From positions 1 through 64,000 of the forward strand of contig NZ_PZJJ01000013.1 in the NCBI RefSeq assembly GCF_003044065.1: DNA of 64,000 bases, written 5' to 3'. Of the stretch, positions 53,792-62,507 are shown in pieces (the stretch's first letter is position 1; every line of letters begins with the position of its first letter). The DNA is from Alkalicoccus saliphilus (GTDB lineage Bacteria > Bacillota > Bacilli > Bacillales > Salisediminibacteriaceae). Under the pieces are notes generated by a model. It saw only the letters and a list, made by a program, of their open reading frames with translations, searched no databases and was not told the origin of the DNA. A program made the position numbers and the translations under genes.

Positions 53792-54748
53792 ATGTCCTAC
53801 GTGCTGCTTATCGTTGGATTTGCATTATTAATTAAAGGAGCGGATCTTTTTGTGAAGGGAGCTTCCAGTATTGCGGCGGCTCTCCGCGTTTCTCCTCTTC
53901 TGATCGGGCTGACGATTGTTGCTTTTGGAACGAGCTCCCCGGAAGCGACGGTAAGTATTGCCGCGGCCCTTGAAGGAAGCGCGGGGGTCGCCATCGGCAA
54001 CGTCATCGGAAGCAACATTTTTAATATTACGCTCGTCGTCGGTTTGACGGCGATGTTAAATCCGCTGCGAGTCGAAAGTGAAACGATCCGTAAGGAAATT
54101 CCCTTTACGATGCTCGCCGGGGTGGCACTGCTCATTCTCGTCAGTGACAGAGCGCTTCATTCCCTCAGTGAAAACGTCCTTACGAGAGGAGACGGCCTGA
54201 TTCTCCTCTTGTTTTTCTCGGTATTTTTGTACTACATTTTCGAAGTCGCCAGACGCAGCAGGGAAAGTGCCGCACCGGCCGAATCCGGGGCACACGCACA
54301 CTCCTGGAAAAAGAATCTGCTGCTGACAGTCGGCGGCCTGGCGGCGATAATTTTTGGCGGGGATCTCGTCGTCAACGGAGCAACCGGCATCGCGCTTTCC
54401 TTCGGCATGAGTGAAACGCTCGTCGGACTGACGATTGTCGCGGTCGGTACTTCGCTGCCGGAGCTGATTACATCGGTCACCGCAGCGATTAAAAAACAGA
54501 CGGAAATCGCCATCGGAAATATTGTCGGAAGTAACATCTTTAACATTTTGTTTGTTCTTGGCTCCGCTTCCGTCATCTCCCCGCTCGTTGTCGGCAGCAA
54601 AATCTTTTTTGATATTTTCTTTATGCTTTTGATTACGGTGCTGCTGCTCGTTTTTTCGCGCACGAACTACCGCGTCGGGAAGAGGGAGGGCCTCGTACTC
54701 ACTGCGGCCTACGTCGGGTACATAGTGTATATTATTATCAGGAATTAA
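53792..54748 (+). CDS. calcium/sodium antiporter (CaCA family)
   Basis: Encodes 318 residues with ten membrane segments in two halves. The alpha repeats are GTSSPEATVSI with GNVIGSNIFNI, and GTSLPELITSV with GNIVGSNIFNI, which hold the Na+/Ca2+ sites. It resembles YrbG-type K+-independent exchangers. A His/Ala-rich loop (ESGAHAHSWKK) joins the halves near residue 168. The ATG follows GAGGAGG. It is monocistronic. Confidence 0.92.
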   Translation: MSYVLLIVGFALLIKGADLFVKGASSIAAALRVSPLLIGLTIVAFGTSSPEATVSIAAALEGSAGVAIGNVIGSNIFNITLVVGLTAMLNPLRVESETIRKEIPFTMLAGVALLILVSDRALHSLSENVLTRGDGLILLLFFSVFLYYIFEVARRSRESAAPAESGAHAHSWKKNLLLTVGGLAAIIFGGDLVVNGATGIALSFGMSETLVGLTIVAVGTSLPELITSVTAAIKKQTEIAIGNIVGSNIFNILFVLGSASVISPLVVGSKIFFDIFFMLLITVLLLVFSRTNYRVGKREGLVLTAAYVGYIVYIIIRN

Positions 54749-54756
54749 AGGAATAG

Positions 54757-54793
54757 AAAAGCTTCGGACCGGCGGCGGTCCGGAGCTTTTTTT
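54757..54793 (+). terminator. terminator of the antiporter gene
   Basis: AAGCTTCGGACCG and CGGTCCGGAGCTT pair over 13 bp with one G-U, then seven T. Confidence 0.8.
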
Positions 54794-54833
54794 GATGGAG
54801 AGAAAAGCGAAGAGTGGAGGCGCTCGGGCGGGG

Positions 54834-54996
54834 GCGATTCTACCAACTTTTTCGGTATTTCTACCAATTCCCCCCTGGAATAGTTCCAAAGCAGCGGCTC
54901 ATTTCTTCCAGCCTCGGCGTTTTTTCTTCCAACTTCTCCGAATACTACCACCCTCCTCCGTTTTTCTACCAACTTCCCGCGTAATTCTACCAACTT
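54834..54996. repeat. 21-nt degenerate tandem repeat array, family A, copy 2
   Basis: Eight units start at 54838, 54859, 54881, 54903, 54924, 54943, 54964 and 54985, giving spacings 21, 22, 22, 21, 19, 21, 21. The third unit (TAGTTCCAAA) and the GCGTTTTTTCTTCCAA junction before unit five are shared with 34752-34915, so the arrays are homologous as a whole. It lies between convergent genes and their terminators. Confidence 0.75.
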
Positions 54997-55054
54997 CCAG
55001 CCCGCCGGTGACCTCCGCAGAAGAAAACCGCTTCTGCGTTCTGCTTTAAAAGAG

Positions 55055-55089
55055 CAAAAAAGCTGCCCGCATGTATCGGACAGCTTTTT
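55055..55089 (-). terminator. terminator of the RND pump gene
   Basis: AAAAAAGCTGCCCG and CGGACAGCTTTTTT pair over 14 bp with one mismatch. Confidence 0.8.
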
Positions 55090-55114
55090 TCAGACGGAGC
55101 AGAGAGCGGAAAAC

Positions 55115-58100
55115 TTACTTTCCGTCTCTGCGGTCCTTTTTCAGTTTTTCGACGAGTTTTTCCATTTCCTTGACGAGTTCGTCGCTGGATCCGGAATCCT
55201 CTGTGTCTTTCGTTTGAGGTTTTTCCTGTACTTCCGTACGTTCCGCTTCGAGAAGCGCTCCTTCTTCCGGTTCGTCTTCTTCGAATGCCGGAAGCATATA
55301 GGCTTCCACTTCGAACGGCTCATCGGAATCGGCCGATGGTTCTTCTGCCCGGCGCTGATCAAGATCGCGCTGGTAAACGACCTCGCCGTCCGGCGTCACG
55401 TATTTTTTGTTCATGTTTCTCGTTGTTTTATCAAAGAAGCTGTACAGCACCGGTATGACAAACAGTGTGAGCAGCGTGCTGCTGATGAGTCCGCCGATAA
55501 TTACGATACCCATCGGCTGGATCAGCTCCGTGCCTTCGCCGAATCCTAAGGCGAGCGGTACGACACCAAAGATTGTCGTAAGCGCGGTAATCAGAATCGG
55601 ACGGGACCGGTCCTGCACCCCGCGGACGATGGAATCAGCTGTCGGAATACCTTTTTCCTTCTGCTGGTTAATGTAGTCGACAAGCACGATCGCGTTGTTG
55701 ACGACAATACCGGCAAGTACGATGATCCCGATAAATACCATCACGCTGAGCGGATTCTGCGTCACCGTTAAGGACAGCATGACCCCGATAATAAACAGCG
55801 GTACAGTAAACATGACGATTAACGGGTATTTAAACGATTCAAACTGGGCTACCATCACAAGGTAAATAAAGGCGAGCCCGAGCATGAAGGCAAGCACCAT
55901 GTCGGCGATCACGTCATCGAGAAGCTCCTGATCTCCTCCGACAATAAATTCCGTGTCGGAAGCAAGATCGGCTTCGTCCACAGCGTCCTCGACGATGACT
56001 CCAGCTTCCTGGAGTGAAAGGTCTGAAGCGTAAACGACGTCAATGTCGATCGTCCGCTCCTGATCGGCCCGGTTAATCATGCCCGGTGTTTCGCCTTCTT
56101 CCGATTCCGTTACTTCCGACAGCTCGATAAAGCCGCCTTCCTGGTCCGGAATCAGAATATTGTTGAATTCTTCAATACTTCCGAGCACTTCGCCCGGGTA
56201 GCGGACGATGACAGGCAGTGCATTGTCCTCTTCCAGCTCCAGCGTGCCGGCGTTCACTCCTCCGGTCGCATCCGACACGGCGGCGCCAATCTGGGAAGGT
56301 GCCATACCTTCGTCCGCTGCGGCATCCCGGTCCACAATGACCTGCAGTTCAGGTGCCGTGTCATCTTCCGAAGAATCCACCTGACGCACGTCGGTTTCGT
56401 CCTCCAGAAGATCGATCACTTCCTCCGCTCCTTCCACAAGACGCTCATCGTCATCATCCTGCAGGCTGAAGGAGTAGGTGTTTGGATCCCCGCCGAACCC
56501 GGCCTGGGCAAACGCGGCAACGTTAATTTCCGCGTCATTGTCCGCTGCTTCGATGTCTCCTTCAATGTCTTCAATAAATTCAAACGAGGTGACGTCCCGG
56601 TCCGGGGCATCGACCATGGTGACGATGATTTCTCCGATGTGGCTGGATGTGGTCATGCCGCCTTCCACGGCCGAACTTCCGGCCGTACTCAAGTACGTAT
56701 CCACTTCGGCGTAGTCATCAAGTTCCTCTTCGATCGCTTCCATCGTTTCCTGTGTTCTTGCAAGAAGCGTTCCTTCTTCATGCTCCACTTCCACGAGGAA
56801 CGTACCTTCGTCGGAATCCGGGAGAAAATCGACCCCGGTCGTCATCAGGCCGAGCACCCCGGCAGCAAGCGTCGCAAGGGTAATGAGAAGCACAGCGACG
56901 CGGTGCTTGAGCGTCCACCATGAAGCGGCGGCAAGCCGCTTCATGTACGGCTTTTCTTTCCGCTTCGCTTCCACGTCTTCTTCCGGCGCTGTTAAAATAC
57001 GGCTTGCGATCATCGGTACGATCGTTACAGCCGAGAACAGCGAGGCCAATAAACTGAAGGCGACGGTAATCGCGAGCGGGGCAAACAGATCCCCGACGAT
57101 TCCGGTAACGAAAACGATCGGCAGGAACACCGAAGCGGTCGTCAGTGTCGACGCAGTGATCGCCCCGGCGACTTCCCTCGTGCCGTCCGCTGCCGCCTGC
57201 CGCGGCTTTTTGCCCATGGACAGGTGGCGGTAAATATTTTCAATAACAACGACGGCGTTATCGACGAGCATCCCGATACCGAGAGCGAGTCCACCAATTG
57301 TCATAATGTTTAAACTGATATTCGTAAAGAAAAACAGGGCAAACGTCGTAATAACAGAAAACGGTATCGCAATTCCGATAATGAGCGGCGTTTTCAAGTT
57401 TCTCAGGAAGGCGAAAAGAAGCACCATCGCGAGAATCCCCCCGCCGATCAGAGAGAGCATGACGCTGCTGATCGCTTCATCGATAAACTCTCCTTCGTCA
57501 TAAAGCAAAGCCGTTGTCAGATCTTCAAATTCGTCCTCTTCCAGCTGGGCGTCCAGTTCGTCCCGGACTTTGTCGGCGGTCGCGGACGTATCGGCTTCTG
57601 TCTCAAACATGACGTCGAGCTGAATCGAGTCGTCCTGGTTCAGTCTTGTAATAACGTCCCGGTCTTCTTCCGTGAGCGCCGCATCAGCCGCGTCACCGAC
57701 CGTAATCGTTTCTTCTGTCTCCGGATTTTCCACCACTTCGATGTCTTCAAGTTCTTCGATGGAAGAAATTTCACTCAGAAGACGCGTCGTGATCGTTTCT
57801 TCCTCTTCTTCGTCCACAATCGTACCGCCCGGCATCGACATGTCGCTTCCCTGGATCGCATCGACAATATCCTGCTGGGTGAGGCCGTTGTCTTCGAGCG
57901 TGTCGAGGTCGAGTACGACTTCGTACTCTTCATCGATCGTTCCGGATTCATCCACGGAAGCTACGCCTTCCACACGTTCCATTTCCCGCTGCAGGTCCGA
58001 CACATCATCCTGAAAATCGGTGATGTCGTCCTCCTGGGACGAAACGGCGAGCTGCATGCTCGGGAACATTGACGGGTCAAACTTCAAAAAATTCGGCTGG

Positions 58101-58465
58101 CCGGCATCATCCGGAAGCTCCGTCTGGTTGATCGTCGTAATAATATCGTTTTCCACGTCTTCAATCGACGTATCGAACGAAAACTCCATAATGACGATCG
58201 ACGATCCTTCCTGCGTCTGGGAGGTGAGCTGGTTCAGCCCGGAAATGTTGGACAGATCATCCTCCAGGGGCTCCGTGACGTCGTTAAGCACTTCATTCGG
58301 CCCGGCACCCGGATAGTTTGTGACAACCGCTGCCGCCGGCGCCTCCACGTCCGGCAGAAGCTGTACCGGAAGCCTTGTGAGCGACACGGTACCTAAAAGC
58401 AGCAGTACTGCCATAATTACAATTGTAAACTTCGGTCGTTTAATCGAAAAATCCCATATCCTCAT
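55115..58465 (-). CDS. RND family efflux pump (SwrC/AcrB-like)
   Basis: Encodes 1116 residues. Membrane helix 1 (about 13-30) is followed by a large extracytoplasmic porter domain, helices 2-6 (335-480, with GLALGIGMLVDNAVVVIENI), a second porter domain and helices 8-12 (ending near 1020). The layout matches SwrC (YerP) of B. subtilis, a proton-driven lipid/surfactant pump. The extracellular parts are very acidic, as in halophiles. An extra acidic tail of about 70 residues ends the protein. The divergent TetR gene and two operators control it. Confidence 0.92.
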   Translation of the reverse strand: MRIWDFSIKRPKFTIVIMAVLLLLGTVSLTRLPVQLLPDVEAPAAAVVTNYPGAGPNEVLNDVTEPLEDDLSNISGLNQLTSQTQEGSSIVIMEFSFDTSIEDVENDIITTINQTELPDDAGQPNFLKFDPSMFPSMQLAVSSQEDDITDFQDDVSDLQREMERVEGVASVDESGTIDEEYEVVLDLDTLEDNGLTQQDIVDAIQGSDMSMPGGTIVDEEEEETITTRLLSEISSIEELEDIEVVENPETEETITVGDAADAALTEEDRDVITRLNQDDSIQLDVMFETEADTSATADKVRDELDAQLEEDEFEDLTTALLYDEGEFIDEAISSVMLSLIGGGILAMVLLFAFLRNLKTPLIIGIAIPFSVITTFALFFFTNISLNIMTIGGLALGIGMLVDNAVVVIENIYRHLSMGKKPRQAAADGTREVAGAITASTLTTASVFLPIVFVTGIVGDLFAPLAITVAFSLLASLFSAVTIVPMIASRILTAPEEDVEAKRKEKPYMKRLAAASWWTLKHRVAVLLITLATLAAGVLGLMTTGVDFLPDSDEGTFLVEVEHEEGTLLARTQETMEAIEEELDDYAEVDTYLSTAGSSAVEGGMTTSSHIGEIIVTMVDAPDRDVTSFEFIEDIEGDIEAADNDAEINVAAFAQAGFGGDPNTYSFSLQDDDDERLVEGAEEVIDLLEDETDVRQVDSSEDDTAPELQVIVDRDAAADEGMAPSQIGAAVSDATGGVNAGTLELEEDNALPVIVRYPGEVLGSIEEFNNILIPDQEGGFIELSEVTESEEGETPGMINRADQERTIDIDVVYASDLSLQEAGVIVEDAVDEADLASDTEFIVGGDQELLDDVIADMVLAFMLGLAFIYLVMVAQFESFKYPLIVMFTVPLFIIGVMLSLTVTQNPLSVMVFIGIIVLAGIVVNNAIVLVDYINQQKEKGIPTADSIVRGVQDRSRPILITALTTIFGVVPLALGFGEGTELIQPMGIVIIGGLISSTLLTLFVIPVLYSFFDKTTRNMNKKYVTPDGEVVYQRDLDQRRAEEPSADSDEPFEVEAYMLPAFEEDEPEEGALLEAERTEVQEKPQTKDTEDSGSSDELVKEMEKLVEKLKKDRRDGK

Positions 58466-58499
58466 CTATTCGTAACCGCTCCTTCTCGTCTATGTATAC

Positions 58500-58515
58500 C
58501 CAACAACGTGTTGTA
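58500..58515. promoter_or_regulatory. TetR operator copy 1 (RND pump side)
   Basis: CCAACAACGTGTTGTA, containing ACAAC-GT-GTTGT, is identical to the site at 58613-58628. It lies 35 nt upstream of the pump start and next to a TATACA -10 element. Confidence 0.7.
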
Positions 58516-58602
58516 CTTGATACAAGTTACCATGAATCACTTCTTCGCTTCAATCAACAATGATACCCTGTTTGTTCGGTATAAAATTTCTGTTTTACTA
58601 CG

Positions 58603-58632
58603 TTTACTTTATCCAACAACGTGTTGTATACT
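58603..58632 (+). promoter_or_regulatory. tetR promoter with embedded operator
   Basis: TTTACT (58603-58608) and TATACT (58627-58632) are 18 nt apart. Operator copy 2 (58613-58628) fills the spacer, so autorepression is expected. Confidence 0.65.
58613..58628. promoter_or_regulatory. TetR operator copy 2 (tetR side)
   Basis: CCAACAACGTGTTGTA, exactly repeating copy 1 with 113 nt start to start. Confidence 0.7.
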
Positions 58633-58693
58633 GGTTACGATACCTTCCCGCCGTCCGGCGGTCAATATATATGACTTACGAGGAGGAAGACCT

Positions 58694-59296
58694 ATGGGAC
58701 GACGCCCTGTGCCCGAGGAAACAAAGCAGACACTTCTGGATCATTTCTGGAAAATTTACTGCGAAAAACCAATTGAAAAAATAACGGTCCGGGAAATTAC
58801 CGACGCCGCCGGCTTCAACCGGGGAACGTTTTACGTCTATTTCACGGACGTGTATAATGCGCTGCAGGCCATTGAAGATTCGATTCTCCCCGGGGAGGAA
58901 CAGTTCGAGGAAATGATCAAAGACCACCATAAAGGACTTGACCGGCATCAAAGCCTGGAGGAATTCATGGACTTTTACGAGCAGCACGGCGAGAAGCTCC
59001 AGGTACTGCTCGGACCGAACGGGGACCCGACGTTTGTTTCCCGGATCAAGGAGCGGGTCCGGAGGCTCCTTATCCCCCACAGCAGCGAGCTGCACAAACT
59101 GAATGAAAAAGACCGCATGAAGTTTGAATACATGGTGGAAGCAGAAATTTCTTCAAGGCTCGGTATTTTTACTCTCTGGTTCAGCCGGGGAAAGGACCTT
59201 CCGCTCGAAGACCTGCATCAACTCGTGTACGATATGGAGCAGAAAGGCTCCCACCAGGTCGGACAGGAAATGCTACACCGGAACGATTTCAGGTAA
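58694..59296 (+). CDS. TetR family transcriptional regulator
   Basis: Encodes 200 residues. The DNA-binding helix-turn-helix is ITVREITDAAGFNRGTFYVY near 28-48; the rest is a helical ligand domain. The ATG at 58694 follows GAGGAGGAAG; a longer frame from 58508 would run through the operators and is rejected. It is divergent from the RND pump and very likely its repressor, with two identical inverted repeats in the shared promoter region. The inducer is unknown. Confidence 0.9.
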   Translation: MGRRPVPEETKQTLLDHFWKIYCEKPIEKITVREITDAAGFNRGTFYVYFTDVYNALQAIEDSILPGEEQFEEMIKDHHKGLDRHQSLEEFMDFYEQHGEKLQVLLGPNGDPTFVSRIKERVRRLLIPHSSELHKLNEKDRMKFEYMVEAEISSRLGIFTLWFSRGKDLPLEDLHQLVYDMEQKGSHQVGQEMLHRNDFR

Positions 59297-59301
59297 CGCA
59301 T

Positions 59302-59339
59302 AAAAAAGCTTCCCGGGATACCACCGGGAAGCTTTTTTT
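59302..59339. terminator. bidirectional terminator between tetR and mqo
   Basis: AAAAAAGCTTCCCGG and CCGGGAAGCTTTTTT pair perfectly around GATACCA. Confidence 0.9.
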
Positions 59340-59347
59340 GACGTTGT

Positions 59348-60850
59348 TTAAGACATTTTCGCTTCTTTTTTCAGACGAAGCTGAAGGGTTTTTTCGGTGC
59401 TTTCGTGAATTTCGCGGATCATGTCCGGATGTTCTGAAAGTTGCAGGCCGTAGGAAGGAATCATTTCCTTCAGCTTCGGCGTCCACTCTTCGATACGATC
59501 CGGGAAGCAGCGCTCCATCACATCAAGCATGACCGATACCGCCGTCGAGGCTCCCGGGGAAGCTCCGAGAAGCGCTGCGATCGAGCCGTCGGCCGCACTG
59601 ATAACTTCTGTACCGAACTGCAGCGTGCCTTTTCCTTTATCCGTATCCTTTATCACCTGCACCCGCTGTCCGGAAACAACCACTCTCCAGTCGTCACTTT
59701 CCGCCGTCGGAACAAACTCCCGCAGCGCTTCCATGCGCTGTTCTTTAGAAAGCATGACCTGACCGATCAAATACTTTGTAAGCGGGATATTTTTCAGGCC
59801 GGCAGCGGACATCGTGAGCAGATTATTCGCCCGCACGGACGTTAATAAATCAAGGTTTGAACCTGTTTTTAAAAACTTCGGAGAAAAGCCGGCGAACGGT
59901 CCGAAAAAGAGCGTTTCCTTTCCTTCCATAAAGCGCGTATCGAGATGCGGCACGGACATCGGCGGCGCACCGACCGGCGCCTTGCCGTACACTTTGCCGT
60001 AGTGCTGTTCCACAACGTCCGGCTTGTCACAGACGAGGAACATGCCGCTGACCGGGAAGCCTCCGACACCTTTTCCTTCCGGAATACCGGATTTCTGCAG
60101 AAGGTGGAGACTGCCTCCGCCCCCGCCGACAAATACAAAGTCGGCCGTGTGGGTTTCAAGCCTGTCTTCCTGATCGTTCTGTATTTTCAGTTCCCAGCTG
60201 CCGTCTTCCCGCTGCTTCAGATCTTCCACGGAATGGCGGTAGTTCACTGTCACATCGGTGCTTTCAAGGTGGTCAAACAGCTTGCGTGTAAGCGCCCCGA
60301 AGTTAACGTCGGTTCCGACTTCCATGCGGGTTGCCGCAATCGGCTCGCTGACCGTGCGCCCTTTCATCATGAGAGGAATCCATTTTTCCAGCTGTTCCGG
60401 ATCGTCGGTGAACTCCATTCCTTCAAACAGCGCCGTCTGCGAGAGCGCTTCCAAACGCTTTTTAAGAAAATCAACGTTGGCTGCGCCCTGCACGAAACTC
60501 ATGTGCGGAAGCGGCACGATGAAGTCACGCGGGGTTTTCATCAGGCCTTTATTTACAAGATACGACCAGAACTGAAGCGATACCTGGAACTGTTCATTCA
60601 CCTTCACGGCTTTGGCAGTATCCACCGTCCCATCAGGCTTTTCGTTCGTATAGTTCAGCTCGCAGAGGGCCGCATGCCCTGTTCCGGCATTGTTCCACTC
60701 GTTGGAACTTTCCTCACCGGAGCTTTTAAGTTTTTCGAATACGGTAATGTCCCAGTCCGGGGCCAATTCCTTCAGCATGGACCCTAATGTTGCACTCATT
60801 ACTCCGGCACCAATTAAGATAACGTTATGTTTTGTCTGTGTGCTAGTCAT
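59348..60850 (-). CDS. mqo: malate:quinone oxidoreductase
   Basis: Encodes 500 residues, the usual Mqo length. The FAD loop is [20 protein letters not shown] (about 10-29); [18 protein letters not shown] near 50 and [20 protein letters not shown] near 238 are family hallmarks. It oxidises malate to oxaloacetate at the membrane and passes electrons to quinone. The start ATG at 60850 has only a weak AAGGACGG site. A long hairpin lies in the leader at 60879-60940. Confidence 0.94.
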   Translation of the reverse strand: MTSTQTKHNVILIGAGVMSATLGSMLKELAPDWDITVFEKLKSSGEESSNEWNNAGTGHAALCELNYTNEKPDGTVDTAKAVKVNEQFQVSLQFWSYLVNKGLMKTPRDFIVPLPHMSFVQGAANVDFLKKRLEALSQTALFEGMEFTDDPEQLEKWIPLMMKGRTVSEPIAATRMEVGTDVNFGALTRKLFDHLESTDVTVNYRHSVEDLKQREDGSWELKIQNDQEDRLETHTADFVFVGGGGGSLHLLQKSGIPEGKGVGGFPVSGMFLVCDKPDVVEQHYGKVYGKAPVGAPPMSVPHLDTRFMEGKETLFFGPFAGFSPKFLKTGSNLDLLTSVRANNLLTMSAAGLKNIPLTKYLIGQVMLSKEQRMEALREFVPTAESDDWRVVVSGQRVQVIKDTDKGKGTLQFGTEVISAADGSIAALLGASPGASTAVSVMLDVMERCFPDRIEEWTPKLKEMIPSYGLQLSEHPDMIREIHESTEKTLQLRLKKEAKMS

Positions 60851-60878
60851 ATTTACCGTCCTTATCTTCTGAGATTTT

Positions 60879-60940
60879 CAGAAAGGATGCAGACGCACTG
60901 AATCAGCCCGCCCTGCAGGCCGGGAACTGCATCTTTTCTG
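60879..60940 (-). promoter_or_regulatory. 62-nt hairpin in the mqo leader
   Basis: CAGAAAGGATGCAG (60879-60892) pairs with CTGCATCTTTTCTG (60927-60940) with one G-U/mismatch position, and the inner part contains CCCG/CGGG. It ends 28 nt before the start codon. It could be a regulatory RNA structure or an inserted palindrome. The remaining gene-free bases to 61283 are AT-rich. Confidence 0.45.
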
Positions 60941-61201
60941 AGCAGTTGTAACCTGTTACTAGTGTATCACTGTACAACACAGAATAAAATATTTACTTCC
61001 TATTATATAATAGATGAGAATTAATTAACAGACTGATACAGGACTTATGTATTATAAAAGATAAATTTTCTCCTTTTATGAGGGTATTTATACCTTTGTT
61101 CCGCCGGGAATTCAGCTGTTCATTTAAGAGTAATTTCCGCCGTTTATTTCCTGTTTAAGCGGGAATGATAAAAAGTGGAGCCTTTTTCAGCCGGAAAGGC
61201 A

Positions 61202-61215
61202 GGAAAACGCTTTAT
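61202..61215. promoter_or_regulatory. weak cre-like site before fda
   Basis: GGAAAACGCTTTAT resembles the CcpA consensus with mismatched ends, 70 nt before the start codon. Confidence 0.25.
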
Positions 61216-61283
61216 TAACTGGCTGAAAGTGGTAAAATTGTCTGTAGTAAGCGGTCAAAATACATCTACAAAGGAGTGGAAGT

Positions 61284-62171
61284 ATGAACGACAAGCATTT
61301 GGATATTATGAAAAACAAAGACGGATTTGTGGCAGCACTGGACCAGAGCGGGGGCAGTACACCGAAAGCACTTGCAGCGTATGGTGTGTCTGAAGACGCG
61401 TACTCCGGTGAAAAAGAGATGTTTGATATGGTGCATGAGATGAGAACGCGCATTATTACGTCCCCTGCTTTCAATTCCGAGCAGATTCTCGGCGCGATTC
61501 TGTTTGAGCAGACGATGGACCGTCACATTGAAGGCAAGTATACCGGTGACTATCTGGCGGACAAAGGCATCGTGCCATTTCTGAAAGTGGATAAAGGGCT
61601 TGCCGGCGAGGAAAACGGCGTGCAGCTCATGAAGCCGATCCACGATCTCGATGAAACGCTCCAGCGCGCAAACGACCGTCACATTTTCGGTACGAAGATG
61701 CGCTCTGTTGTAAACGAGCCGAACAAAGACGGCATTAAGGAAGTTGTCCAGCAGCAGTTCGATGTCGCCAAGCAGATTCTCGACGCAGATCTGATGCCGA
61801 TCATTGAGCCGGAAGTAAGCATTAACAGCAAAAACAAGGAAGAGTGCGAGGATATTCTGAAAGAAGAGATTCTCAATCACTTAAATAACCTCGGCGATCG
61901 GAAGGTCATGCTGAAGCTGACGATCCCAACGAAAGCGAATCTTTACAAGGAGCTTATCGATCATGATAACGTGCTCCGCGTTGTGGCGCTTTCCGGCGGC
62001 TATTCCATCAAGGAGGCTAACGAAAAGCTGAAGGAAAATCACGGCCTGATCGCAAGCTTCTCGCGTGCGCTCGTCGGTGACCTGCGTGCGGATCAGTCGG
62101 ACGAAGAGTTCAACAAAAAGCTTCAGGAAGCTGTCGATGATATTTACGACGCTTCGGTGAATAAGAAATAA
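61284..62171 (+). CDS. fda: fructose-bisphosphate aldolase, class I
   Basis: Encodes 295 residues matching the bacterial Fda class I aldolase found in staphylococci. It cleaves fructose 1,6-bisphosphate by a lysine Schiff base, without a metal ion. Family segments: [20 protein letters not shown] at the N-terminus, [20 protein letters not shown] near 95, and [15 protein letters not shown] near 210 that should include the catalytic Lys. The ATG follows AAAGGAG. It is monocistronic. Confidence 0.93.
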   Translation: MNDKHLDIMKNKDGFVAALDQSGGSTPKALAAYGVSEDAYSGEKEMFDMVHEMRTRIITSPAFNSEQILGAILFEQTMDRHIEGKYTGDYLADKGIVPFLKVDKGLAGEENGVQLMKPIHDLDETLQRANDRHIFGTKMRSVVNEPNKDGIKEVVQQQFDVAKQILDADLMPIIEPEVSINSKNKEECEDILKEEILNHLNNLGDRKVMLKLTIPTKANLYKELIDHDNVLRVVALSGGYSIKEANEKLKENHGLIASFSRALVGDLRADQSDEEFNKKLQEAVDDIYDASVNKK

Positions 62172-62187
62172 ATGACGTTGGAAGACG

Positions 62188-62227
62188 AAAACCCCCGGAG
62201 TAGGAAAAAACGCTCCGGGGGTTTTTA
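62188..62227 (+). terminator. terminator of fda
   Basis: AAAACCCCCGGAG and CTCCGGGGGTTTT form a perfect 13-bp stem, followed by T. Confidence 0.9.
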
Positions 62228-62237
62228 TTGGAATTAT

Positions 62238-62385
62238 GTTCGGCAGACTGCACTTTCGGAAGACGCTTTCTGGACGGCTCGTTCTCAGCTAACCGTTGTC
62301 TCCTTTCGTCGATCAACGGTGGATCTTCGAACTTCGCTGATCGTCCCAGAGTCGCTTCCTTCGTTCCGCTGCCGAATTACAGAAT
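62238..62385. repeat. dispersed intergenic repeat resembling Bacillaceae repeats
   Basis: Gene-free DNA containing GACGCTTTCTGGACGGCTCG, an inner CCGTTG...CAACGG inverted repeat and terminal TTCGGCAG/CTGCCGAA. The GCTTTC-TGG-CGGGC-like core is shared in degenerate form with copies at 1234 and 7565. It has no open frame with a ribosome binding site. Confidence 0.4.
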
Positions 62386-62507
62386 AACGGAAATAGAGAT
62401 TTCTTTCTTTTTTCTAAAAGGAGGAAACACAAGCTGCTTCTTTACGTTTTTAATGAGTTCTTCTCCATTCTGAAGACTCATTAATTTAACCTGCTACATT
62501 TGTGTCG

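Noticed and set aside
54745-54993. Small protein with heptad repeats on the minus strand in the family A array
   Set aside because: The open frame is a by-product of a 21-nt repeat (seven codons). There is no ribosome binding site, and the homologous array at 34752 does not keep the same frame.
58508-58693. N-terminal extension of the TetR protein
   Set aside because: The upstream frame crosses both the promoter and operator copy 2; the ATG at 58694 has an excellent ribosome binding site and gives the normal family length.
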